A DNA stretch of 54,756 nucleotides from positions 1 to 54,756 of the forward strand of contig NZ_VRUA01000022.1 of the NCBI RefSeq assembly GCF_008017535.1. The letters run 5' to 3'. Each line of letters begins with the position of its first letter. Position 1 is the first letter of the stretch. Origin of the DNA: Ottowia flava (lineage in GTDB: Bacteria > Pseudomonadota > Gammaproteobacteria > Burkholderiales > Burkholderiaceae_C). Below are positions 48,700 through 54,756 of the stretch, in pieces. Under the pieces are notes generated by a model. The model did not search any database. It was not told the DNA's origin and saw only the letters and a program-made list of their open reading frames with translations. A program made the position numbers and the translations under genes.

Positions 48700-49299
48700 T
48701 CAGTCCTGATCGGAGAGATCCGCCTTTCTGGGCCGTCCCAGCTGCTGATAGGACTCCGCGGTGCGCGGAATCTGGTCCGACCAGCCCAGCTTGCTGAGCT
48801 TGCGCTGGAATCGCTCCTCAGCGCCCTTCGCACTGGCTTGCCGCTCGATGGCCTCGTCCGAGGTCAGCAGCGCGTCCTCCGATGCCGGCTCAGCATCGGC
48901 CAGCGCGCCCAGATGGTCGTAGTTCCAGCCATCGTCATCTTCCGCAAGCGCATCGATGGAGCCGGCCAGGTGCACCCCCTCTCGCGCCGCATCCCGCAAC
49001 GACCCTGAGATGCAGATGTCAGCGATCCGGTACACGAAGGAATAGATGCCCTCCAGCGCGGTGATTCTTTCGAAAAGCCGCTCTTCAATCATTCGTCCAT
49101 AGACGAGCAGCTTGTAGTTCAACAACTCGGCGCCTGCTATGGCGTTTCTCTTCTTCAGGATGTCCAGAATCGACTTGCGCACACGGTCGTCACGCAGAAA
49201 GGCGGCGGCTACTTCCTGGCTCTGCGCCCACTTGTCTTTGCTGATCGCTCGCATGGTTTCCAGCAGCAGGTTCCCGCTGGCTTCTTGGATGGCCATCAT
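48700..49299 (-). CDS. Protein of unknown function, 199 aa
   Basis: Not recognised. It is helical and starts MMAIQEASGNLLLETMRAIS. A central part (about 45-100) contains LRDDRVRKSILDILKKRNAI, which could be a winged-helix-like unit. The C-terminus is acidic then basic, ending GRPRKADLSDQD, an AT-hook-like GRPRK. ATG 49299 follows GGAG by 6 bases, after the promoter at 49332-49313. The upstream start at 49353 would lie in that promoter. It lies just upstream of the 48603 operon on the same strand. Confidence 0.65.
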   Translation of the reverse strand: MMAIQEASGNLLLETMRAISKDKWAQSQEVAAAFLRDDRVRKSILDILKKRNAIAGAELLNYKLLVYGRMIEERLFERITALEGIYSFVYRIADICISGSLRDAAREGVHLAGSIDALAEDDDGWNYDHLGALADAEPASEDALLTSDEAIERQASAKGAEERFQRKLSKLGWSDQIPRTAESYQQLGRPRKADLSDQD

Positions 49300-49312
49300 C
49301 GCTACTCCGGTT

Positions 49313-49332
49313 GGTCGATTGCAAAGAGTGTA
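49313..49332 (-). promoter_or_regulatory. Promoter/operator of the 49299 gene
   Basis: TACACT (49332-49327) then CTTTGCAATCGACC on the minus strand, in the same layout as the other TTTGCAAT promoters. Confidence 0.65.
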
Positions 49333-49353
49333 CGCAGACCGATCCTCACGCAC

Positions 49354-49382
49354 ATAAAAAAAGCCACATCGAGTGTGGCTTG
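49354..49382 (-). terminator. Terminator of the 49394 gene
   Basis: Minus strand: AAGCCACA-CTCGA-TGTGGCTT followed by a run of six or seven T. It begins 12 bases after the stop. Confidence 0.85.
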
Positions 49383-49393
49383 TGGATCATTGG

Positions 49394-49594
49394 TCAGCGA
49401 CGACGACGCTTGGTTGCGACGCGCCAGCTTTCAGAGTGGACCTTGCCATACATACGACGGTAGCGACGACGCTCGAAGTACGAGCTGGCGAGGTTGTAGA
49501 CACCTTTGATGATGGCCAAGATTGCCATGGCGATCACGATCGAGATCAGGAACGGCAACGGTTCACCAACGAAGTCTGAAAAGGACGAAATCAT
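49394..49594 (-). CDS. Small membrane protein, 66 aa
   Basis: A single hydrophobic segment (about 12-35) is followed by a strongly basic tail (ERRRYRRMYGKVHSESWRVA, then KRRRR). It is probably an inner-membrane protein with a cytoplasmic nucleic-acid- or protein-binding tail. ATG 49594 has CTGGAGATC 4 bases upstream and is preceded by leader motif E, whose ATCTCC complements that ribosome binding site. It forms a single transcription unit with its own terminator. Function unknown. Confidence 0.65.
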   Translation of the reverse strand: MISSFSDFVGEPLPFLISIVIAMAILAIIKGVYNLASSYFERRRYRRMYGKVHSESWRVATKRRRR

Positions 49595-49686
49595 GAGATC
49601 TCCAGGAAGGGGGAACCCCCAAAAGCCCGCGGCGACTTGATGGGCTTGGCCCTGCGCTTTGGACGGTTGAACATCCCTGGAGATGG
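49595..49686 (-). promoter_or_regulatory. Leader motif copy E, before the 49394 gene
   Basis: Minus-strand core ATCTCC-AGGG-ATGTTCAACC (49684-49665), then hairpins GGGC-CAA-GCCC and GGGGG-TT-CCCCC, then TGGAGATC. ATCTCC is the exact complement of GGAGAT. The copy lies 70 bases from the start, the longest leader of the eight. Confidence 0.7.
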
Positions 49687-49732
49687 CGAGTCCTGAAAAC
49701 TGGTGTGCCCTCGGACCGACTCGCCCAAAAAG

Positions 49733-49762
49733 AAAGGCCATCTTCAAAGAAGATGGCCTTGG
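49733..49762 (-). terminator. Terminator of the SSB-like gene
   Basis: AAGGCCATCTTC/GAAGATGGCCTT is a perfect stem with a three-base loop, followed on the minus strand by TTCTTTTT. Confidence 0.85.
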
Positions 49763-49801
49763 GACTCACATGAGCGTGGAACACGCTCCACCCATCAATC
49801 C

Positions 49802-50314
49802 TTAGAAGATGGGTTCATCACTCGCTGCGTCAAATTCGGCAATGGCTGCAGCAGCCGGTTCCGAGTGCGGTTCAGCGGCGATGTCGTCACTGGGAGCATC
49901 GGCCGAGTCGTTGTCAGCAGCACGTTTGTCGCTGATAGCAACCGACAGGTACGAGACGCCCGAAGTCGACTTCTTGTACCAGCCAGCCAAGCGCTTTTCG
50001 CTCTTGTCAGGCATCGTCAAAACACCCGTCATGTCAGGCGCCTTCGCGTTCTCGCCCTTGCGGTCGTTGCGAAACAATGCGCCGTCAGCGTACTGACGAG
50101 CACCCTGCGCGCCCATGGCAATGGTGAGTTTCAGGTAGTCCCCGCCCAGTGCCTTTTCGGACGGAGCCTTGATGCCGCTCACCGAAAGCTCACGCTTGGG
50201 CTCGTAGCAGGAATAGTCAGCTTTGACCTGGATGTCCTTCGATTTGAAGAAACGCACGTTGTCGTTGTTGTTGGTGAACAGGGAAAAGTTCTTCAGGTTT
50301 GCAATGTTGCTCAT
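49802..50314 (-). CDS. SSB-like / DUF736-like protein with acidic SSB-type tail
   Basis: 170 residues. The pattern NAKAPDMTGVLTM then RLAGWYKKSTSGVSYLSVAI resembles the end of DUF736 proteins (APDFRV...GAAWKKTS...YLSVKL), common on conjugative elements. The last 45 residues are acidic and disordered and end DAASDEPIF, much like the tail by which SSB recruits partners (ending DDDIPF). I infer a single-strand-binding role, with topB divergently adjacent. ATG 50314 has AAGGAG 7 bases upstream; longer starts read through leader motif F. It could instead be an unrelated beta-rich protein; no classical SSB signature is seen. Confidence 0.6.
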   Translation of the reverse strand: MSNIANLKNFSLFTNNNDNVRFFKSKDIQVKADYSCYEPKRELSVSGIKAPSEKALGGDYLKLTIAMGAQGARQYADGALFRNDRKGENAKAPDMTGVLTMPDKSEKRLAGWYKKSTSGVSYLSVAISDKRAADNDSADAPSDDIAAEPHSEPAAAAIAEFDAASDEPIF

Positions 50315-50382
50315 GGTGATCTCCTTGAGATTGACGATGGTGTCGAGCAGACAGCCATCCGGTTGAACATGGCTGGAGATGG
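50315..50382 (-). promoter_or_regulatory. Leader motif copy F, before the SSB-like gene
   Basis: Minus-strand core ATCTCC-AGCC-ATGTTCAACC, then an extended hairpin with arms GATGG/CCATC and TGTC/GACA, then AAGGAGATC. ATCTCC is the exact complement of the Shine-Dalgarno GGAGAT. Confidence 0.8.
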
Positions 50383-50461
50383 CATCTAAAAATAAAGGCG
50401 TCGAACCCCTTGAACCTGGTCTCCAACCCCGGCCGGCTTGGTGATTCTTGTACTCTAACCA

Positions 50462-50486
50462 TACAATGATTGCAATTTTCAATGGT
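50462..50486 (+). promoter_or_regulatory. Promoter/operator of topB
   Basis: TTGGTG, 18 bases, TACAAT (50462-50467), then GATTGCAATTTTC. It matches the TTGCAAT promoter family. The ATG of topB is at 50495. Confidence 0.7.
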
Positions 50487-50494
50487 GGATCGAT

Positions 50495-52504
50495 ATGCCT
50501 CAAACTCTTGTAATCGCCGAGAAGCCTGCCATGGGCAGGGACATCGCCAACGCCATCAGCCAGTCCACAGGCAACCCTGTCCAGCCGGCGGGCCTTGGAC
50601 AACGGGTGGGTGATGTCGTTGTCGTGGGCGCTCTGGGGCACCTGCTGGAACTTGCCGAGCCAGAGCACTACGACCAGCAGTTCGAGTTCCCTTGGCGCCT
50701 GGAGGTCCTACCCTGCCTGCCTGATCGGCTGGAGTGGGCACCACGGGCCAACAAAGGCAAGGGCAAGGGCCGCGCAACGCCCGACAGCGGTGTGATCGAC
50801 CGCCTCAAATACATCTCGGAAGCGCTCAAGCGCGCCGACCTGGTCGTGCACGCCGGCGACCCCGACCGGGAAGGTCAGCTGATCGTCGACAACATCCTCA
50901 GGCGCTTCTCGTGGAAGGGTCCCACCAAGCGACTTTGGTTGCACGCACAGACCGACCAGGGAATTCGGGACGCATGGCGAAAGATGCAGTCCAACGAGGA
51001 CTATCGGCTGCTCGGCCTGGCCGCCCTCTGCAGGGCCGAAGCCGACTGGGGAGTCGGCATCAACGGCACGCGGGCCTATTCGACGCTGTGGTGGAAGCGC
51101 GGCCACAAGGGAATCCTGGCCCTTGGACGTGTGATGACCCCAGTCATTGGCCTCATCGTTCAACGCGAGAACGAGATCCGCAACTTCGCACCTATCGACC
51201 ACTTCGGCATCGTCGCCACCATCAACGTGCAGGGCAAGGGCGCCTTTCAGGCGACCTGGCAGCGCCCGAAGGACGCAGAGGGAAGACCTGAGTTCGACCC
51301 ATCCGGACAGCTGCTCCTCTCCCGCGAATACGCGCAAGCCGTGGCCAGGTCCTGCAGTGGCAAGACATCGACTTTGCAGGTGACCAGGCAGCGCAAGGCA
51401 GATGGGCCCCCTTTGCTGTTCAGCCTGACCGAGCTGCAGAAGGCGGCCGCGCGCATGGGTTACTCGCCGGACGCCGTGTTGCAGGCCGCCCAGGCGCTCT
51501 ACGAGACCCACAAGCTCACGTCCTACCCCCGCACCGATTGCCAGTACGCTCCCACCGACCAGTGGCCGAAAGCCGCCAAGACCATCGAAGCGGTTTGCGC
51601 CAATCTGGGCGCAGGCCAGCCGTTCAAATTCAACGCCCCCTTGGATCCCAGTCAGAAGTCCGCAGCGTGGAACGACGCCAAGCTGAAGGAACACTTCGCC
51701 ATCATTCCGTTGCCGGCACACAAGTCGATCCGTGAGCTGCCCAAGCGCGACGCGGACATCTACGCGCTCATCGTCCGCCAGTACGTGGCGCAGTTCGCCC
51801 CCAACCATGAGTACTGGAGCACGTCGATCGTGGCGCCGATCGGGGAGCACAGTTTCAAGGCCACGGGCAAAGCGGTGATCAATGAGGGGTGGCGCTCACT
51901 GTTCGGCAGCAATGACGAAGAGAAGGAGGTCAAGCTGCCCCAGATCGAAGACGGGGAGGCCGGCCTGGCCAGCCCGGTCGAAGTCAAAGCCAAAAAGACC
52001 GAACCACCCAAGCGCTTCACGCCAGTGACGCTGCTGGACGCCATGGAGAAGGCCTGGCAGTTCGTCACCGACCCCAACATCAAGAAGCACCTCAAGGAGG
52101 TGGAGGGCCTGGGCACCTCTGCGACGCGCGCTCCGCTCATCGCGAAGATCATCCAGAACGAGTTCGTGATCGAGAGCAAGAGCGGCAAGATGACCAGCTA
52201 TGTACCAACGCCCAAGGCGGAGGTCTACATCAAATGCGTTCCGCCCAAGCTGGCTGTACCGGATCTCACCAGCTACTTCGAAGGCCTGCTCGACAGCATC
52301 AAGGATGGGCAACTCAGCTACAGCGACTTCAGGGCAAAGCTGCAGCTGCTGGTGCAAAAGACCGTGCTCGAAGCCGCCAGGGATGGCAGTGCCTTTGCTG
52401 CGATGCCCTCACCCGAGCAGATGCCAGAACAGGCTAAGCTGTCCAGGCGCCCGGCACGCGCGGGTAAAGCCCGCCGCCCCTCCAGCAAGGGTGTCCGGGC
52501 ATAG
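50495..52504 (+). CDS. topB: DNA topoisomerase III (TopB)
   Basis: 669 residues. The TOPRIM domain starts LVIAEKPAMGRDIA and includes HAGDPDREGQLIVD. The active-site Tyr lies in TSYPRTDCQY (near 343). A C-terminal Lys/Pro/Arg-rich tail follows; no zinc fingers are visible, consistent with short plasmid TopB (E. coli TopB is 653). It decatenates or relaxes DNA during replication or transfer. The start is close behind its promoter; no clear Shine-Dalgarno precedes it. It is divergent from the SSB-like gene and converges on the moxR-like gene. Confidence 0.93.
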   Translation: MPQTLVIAEKPAMGRDIANAISQSTGNPVQPAGLGQRVGDVVVVGALGHLLELAEPEHYDQQFEFPWRLEVLPCLPDRLEWAPRANKGKGKGRATPDSGVIDRLKYISEALKRADLVVHAGDPDREGQLIVDNILRRFSWKGPTKRLWLHAQTDQGIRDAWRKMQSNEDYRLLGLAALCRAEADWGVGINGTRAYSTLWWKRGHKGILALGRVMTPVIGLIVQRENEIRNFAPIDHFGIVATINVQGKGAFQATWQRPKDAEGRPEFDPSGQLLLSREYAQAVARSCSGKTSTLQVTRQRKADGPPLLFSLTELQKAAARMGYSPDAVLQAAQALYETHKLTSYPRTDCQYAPTDQWPKAAKTIEAVCANLGAGQPFKFNAPLDPSQKSAAWNDAKLKEHFAIIPLPAHKSIRELPKRDADIYALIVRQYVAQFAPNHEYWSTSIVAPIGEHSFKATGKAVINEGWRSLFGSNDEEKEVKLPQIEDGEAGLASPVEVKAKKTEPPKRFTPVTLLDAMEKAWQFVTDPNIKKHLKEVEGLGTSATRAPLIAKIIQNEFVIESKSGKMTSYVPTPKAEVYIKCVPPKLAVPDLTSYFEGLLDSIKDGQLSYSDFRAKLQLLVQKTVLEAARDGSAFAAMPSPEQMPEQAKLSRRPARAGKARRPSSKGVRA

Positions 52505-52507
52505 GGC

Positions 52508-52538
52508 AAAAAAAAACCGCTCCGGGGAGGAGCGGTTT
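52508..52538 (-). terminator. Terminator between topB and the moxR-like gene
   Basis: Stem ACCGCTCC/GGAGCGGT. On the minus strand a run of nine T follows, so it serves the moxR-like gene; topB may share the stem. Confidence 0.8.
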
Positions 52539-52558
52539 GGGATCACTGGCGAGCTGAA

Positions 52559-53554
52559 TCAGCTCAGTACAACGCCGTCGCGCTGCGCCATCTCATTCAC
52601 CACGTTCTCGATGGCGGTTTGGTCTTCGACTGAAACGCGAAAGAGCATGGTCGACTTGAGCATCGGGAGCAACACCATGGGCTGCTTTTCCTCCGGGCAG
52701 GTGGACAGTTTGGCGCAAACGGAGATCAACACGCGAGTGCTCATCGTGCAGCGGATGTCGCCGTTGGCAAACGAGTTGCGCACGCCGTTAGCCACCTCCA
52801 CCATCAACTTGATGAGGTCCTGGCGGACTTGCGGCGAGCGGCGATGGAGCATCGTCACTTCCTGTTCGGCCGGTAGGTAGTCCACCGCGATGCCCAGCGT
52901 GAATCGATCGAGGAGCGCCAAGTTCATGGGCTTGATTCCTCGGTAGTTCGACTTGCCAGCGCCGTCGATCGCGTTGCCAGTCATCGCCACCCGAAAGTCC
53001 GGATGGGCTTTGACGGTCTCATTGGTCTCCGGGATGTAGTAGCTGGCACCGCCGGCGTTGCGGAGGGTGTCCAGCACGCGATTCAAACCGCCGACCGCAC
53101 CAGGCTCCAGAAAGTTGCCCTCATCGAGCAACAGAATCGCGCCGCGCCGCATTGCGTCGATGGCGGGTCCGTCCTGCCACCCCGTGGAACCGGCTTCGGT
53201 GATGGTGACTCTGCCAATCAGCTCCTGGAGTTCCAGTCTTTCATGGCATCCCACGGTCACGACCGGCCAGTTGGTACGAGCAGCTGTTTGCTCCACCAGG
53301 CTGGTCTTGCCTGGCCCAGTCTCGCCGGTCAGAAGGAGCGCCTTCTCGTCACCGCGGTAGAAGAACCGCAACAGGGCGAGTTGATCCGGCCGGAACACGT
53401 AGCCCATATCGATCTCAGGGACGCCGTCCAGCGCGCCCGTCCTCACCGGAAACATGGTGTTGGCTCGCTGGCTCTCCGGCACCTGGATCCCGAACAGCTC
53501 ATCCGCGCCAACCTGCGCGTGGGTAATCTGAAAAGTAGTTGTCTCGTCAAACAT
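52559..53554 (-). CDS. MoxR/CbbQ-type AAA+ ATPase
   Basis: 331 residues. Walker A is TGETGPGKTSL (near 86), Walker B is AILLLDEGNFL (near 138), and sensor 1 is FRVAMTGNAID, followed by an Arg-finger region. This fits MoxR-family ATPases, which usually remodel partner proteins together with a VWA-domain protein. No VWA gene is in view; it may lie beyond the right edge or in the host. ATG 53554 has CAGGAGTAC upstream, and leader motif G ends 34 bases before it. It is divergent from the ArdC-like gene. Confidence 0.85.
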   Translation of the reverse strand: MFDETTTFQITHAQVGADELFGIQVPESQRANTMFPVRTGALDGVPEIDMGYVFRPDQLALLRFFYRGDEKALLLTGETGPGKTSLVEQTAARTNWPVVTVGCHERLELQELIGRVTITEAGSTGWQDGPAIDAMRRGAILLLDEGNFLEPGAVGGLNRVLDTLRNAGGASYYIPETNETVKAHPDFRVAMTGNAIDGAGKSNYRGIKPMNLALLDRFTLGIAVDYLPAEQEVTMLHRRSPQVRQDLIKLMVEVANGVRNSFANGDIRCTMSTRVLISVCAKLSTCPEEKQPMVLLPMLKSTMLFRVSVEDQTAIENVVNEMAQRDGVVLS

Positions 53555-53610
53555 TGAAGTACTCCTGATGCCCCAGCTTGGCTGGGGGGGTTGAACATGC
53601 GTGGAGATGG
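53555..53610 (-). promoter_or_regulatory. Leader motif copy G, before the moxR-like gene
   Basis: Minus-strand core ATCTCC-ACGC-ATGTTCAACC, then a perfect hairpin CCCCAGC-CAA-GCTGGGG, then CAGGAG. CTCC pairs with GGAG. Confidence 0.8.
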
Positions 53611-53633
53611 CATTCCCCCGAAATGCATCAGGC

Positions 53634-53653
53634 GTGTTCGCGCGCGCGAACAC
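53634..53653. promoter_or_regulatory. Perfect 20-bp palindrome between divergent leaders, copy 3
   Basis: GTGTTCGCGCGCGCGAACAC is perfectly self-complementary. It lies midway between leader motifs G and H of the divergent moxR-like and ArdC-like genes. 17 of its bases recur at 12335 and 39009. A dimeric repressor or partition-type protein could bind here. Confidence 0.6.
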
Positions 53654-53678
53654 AGCAAAGCCGGTTTTTCCTGTCCAG

Positions 53679-53722
53679 CTATCTCCAGCCATGTTCAACC
53701 CCTCTCTCCTTCAGGAGTGACC
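53679..53722 (+). promoter_or_regulatory. Leader motif copy H, before the ArdC-like gene
   Basis: Core ATCTCC-AGCC-ATGTTCAACC at 53681-53700, followed by CTCC-TTCA-GGAG, a hairpin that contains the Shine-Dalgarno itself. The core CTCC can pair with the same GGAG. Confidence 0.8.
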
Positions 53723-54646
53723 ATGGCAAAAACCTCATCCCAATCGACCGACGCCCGCCGCGAAGCGGCTACCCGTCTCTGCGACATGGCCCGGCTCTGG
53801 GTCATCCAGAAAATCACCGCCACGCACCCGTGGCAAGGTGTCGACTTCATGCCCGTAAAGGCCAATGGCCTGCCCTACGTCGGCGTGAACATCCCAGTGC
53901 TGCTGGCCCAAATGGAAGAAGCAAAGGCCACGTACAGCGGCTGCTTTGGCTCCCACAGCCAGCACGCAAGTGCCGGCAACAGCGTGCGCAAAGGCGAGAA
54001 AGCCTGGCACGCAATCTATGCGGGTCGGGTCGCCAAGAAGCGCGACAAAAAGGACGATGAATCCAAGTCGACAGAGTCGTCCGCACCGCGGCCGCTCGAC
54101 GACGACGATGAAGACGCTTGGACCATCCAGGTGTTCAACTCGATCCCGATCTTTCACATCAGTCAGACAGAAAAAGCTCCCAACGATCCCGCAGCCCTTT
54201 CCACCGCCAATCGAGAGATTCGCGTGAAGGAAGCGAAGGTCGATGTCGACGCCATGCTGCTCTTCGCCAAGAAGGCAAAGGCAATGGCGGCTGAGCACAT
54301 CGCCGAGTTCAACGCGAAGCAGAAGAAAGAAGGTGCCAAGCTCACCGGCGTCATGGCCACCTTCATCGAACGGCTGGCGGCCGACCTGGTTGTTGCCTAC
54401 CACTCCGGCCTCGGCTTACGCTACGCTGGTAAGGTCAACGGCATCTACCCTCAAGAGTGCTTGTCCGTGCTGCAAGGCCTGTCTGGTGGCAAGATCATGC
54501 GTCCATGGGGTATCGCTTCCGCAGTCATGCGTGAATGTGCTCCCGAACTGGACGAGCAGATGAAAGCTGCGACTGAGGAGGCCATCGCTAAGCGCGAAGC
54601 CTACAAACAGAAGCAAGCCAAGGAACAAGAAAACCTCTGGTTCTGA
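53723..54646 (+). CDS. ArdC-like antirestriction protein, no metalloprotease motif
   Basis: 307 residues. The N-terminal 100 residues match the ArdC ssDNA-binding domain (HPWQGVDFMPVKANGLPYVG, then VN-x-PVLL, SHSQHASAGNSVRKGEKAWH). ArdC proteins protect incoming plasmid DNA from restriction. The usual C-terminal HExxH zinc protease motif is absent; the C-terminal half instead has an acidic linker, helical Lys/Ala/Glu-rich parts and ERLAADLVVAYHSGLGL. It may act by ssDNA binding alone. ATG 53723 has CAGGAG 6 bases upstream. A terminator follows after 10 bases. Confidence 0.75.
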   Translation: MAKTSSQSTDARREAATRLCDMARLWVIQKITATHPWQGVDFMPVKANGLPYVGVNIPVLLAQMEEAKATYSGCFGSHSQHASAGNSVRKGEKAWHAIYAGRVAKKRDKKDDESKSTESSAPRPLDDDDEDAWTIQVFNSIPIFHISQTEKAPNDPAALSTANREIRVKEAKVDVDAMLLFAKKAKAMAAEHIAEFNAKQKKEGAKLTGVMATFIERLAADLVVAYHSGLGLRYAGKVNGIYPQECLSVLQGLSGGKIMRPWGIASAVMRECAPELDEQMKAATEEAIAKREAYKQKQAKEQENLWF

Positions 54647-54656
54647 CCTGACCCCA

Positions 54657-54684
54657 AAGCCACCTTCATCGGTGGCTTTTTTTG
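54657..54684 (+). terminator. Rho-independent terminator after the ArdC-like gene
   Basis: AAAGCCACC-TTCATC-GGTGGCTTT with a run of seven T, in the same GCCACC style as at 1867 and 3603. Confidence 0.9.
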
Positions 54685-54696
54685 GGAATTATATAC

Positions 54697-54725
54697 TTGA
54701 CAAACCCTAACCTGTAGGGCACACT
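54697..54725 (+). promoter_or_regulatory. Promoter with internal inverted repeat, right edge
   Basis: TTGACA (54697), 17 bases, CACACT (54720). CCCTA-ACCTG-TAGGG lies between the two boxes, a likely operator. It is unlike the TTGCAAT family. Confidence 0.55.
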
Positions 54726-54747
54726 ACAGCCATTCGGAGCAAACGAC

Positions 54748-54756
54748 ATGGCTGAC
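54748..54756 (+). CDS. Start of a gene cut by the right edge
   Basis: ATG-GCT-GAC follows CGGAGC at 8 bases and the promoter at 54697. Only three codons are visible, so the product cannot be named. Confidence 0.4.

Noticed and set aside
54657-54684. REP-like repeat family made of the GCCACC/GGTGGC hairpins
   Set aside because: Each copy is directly after a stop codon and followed by a T run, so they are ordinary terminators of similar style.

Overview
The window looks like most of the backbone of a large conjugative plasmid from a GC-rich proteobacterium. Burkholderiales is my best guess from codon use and gene content, but this is an inference because no rRNA or tRNA gene is present. The core is a complete-looking F-type type IV secretion (Tra) set, a TraD coupling protein, a membrane-anchored HD-domain protein resembling MOBH relaxases, a ColE2-type primase-like replication initiator, topoisomerase III, an SSB-like protein and an ArdC-like antirestriction protein.

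Layout. 1-1.5 kb: a decayed DUF2254 remnant and an MscS channel, probably a module foreign to the plasmid core. 1.5-4.5 kb: five or six small unknown genes, most with their own terminator and a shared 20-nt leader motif. 4.5-7.4 kb: a small membrane protein, an unknown protein and traD. 7.4-12.2 kb (minus): a mini CRISPR array, a Cas12m-like (type V-M) effector with a degenerate RuvC site, a ribbon-helix-helix-like protein, two small unknowns and a cytosine-5 methyltransferase split by one in-frame stop. 12.4-20.6 kb: RecD2-like helicase, traF, traH, traG. 20.6-25.1 kb: small membrane proteins, lytic transglycosylase, a GspE/PilB-type ATPase and a DsbA-like protein. 25.0-37.0 kb: ompA-like lipoprotein, traL-E-K-B-V-A-C, trbI, S26 peptidase, a trbC-traW fusion, traU and a Sel1-repeat protein. 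37.0-39.8 kb: dsbC-like, a possible regulator and small zinc-ribbon proteins. 39.8-42.7 kb: apparent cargo, namely a LuxR-type regulator coupled to a membrane desaturase/hydroxylase, and mnmH. 43.6-45.3 kb: the replication region. 45.3-49.6 kb (minus): HD/relaxase-like gene and associated genes. 49.8-54.7 kb: SSB-like protein, topB, MoxR-type ATPase, ArdC-like protein.

Two repeated regulatory signals tie the element together. First, about ten promoters carry a -10 box followed at once by a TTTGCAATYR-type site. They precede nearly every core operon (traD, helicase-traFHG, transglycosylase, traLEKBV, dsbC, the 48.6-kb operon, topB and probably rep), which suggests one master plasmid regulator. 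Second, eight genes carry a leader motif, ATCTCC-N4-ATGTTCAACC, followed by a hairpin and then the ribosome binding site. ATCTCC can pair with the downstream Shine-Dalgarno, with matched changes in one copy, so a translational switch or single-strand-active element is likely. The genes bearing it (SSB-like, ArdC-like, MoxR, small unknowns) are of the kind expressed early after plasmid entry.

The most unusual cargo is the Cas12m-like locus: no adaptation genes, only four repeats co-directional with the effector, and a lost RuvC-II acidic residue. This predicts RNA-guided binding and silencing rather than cutting.
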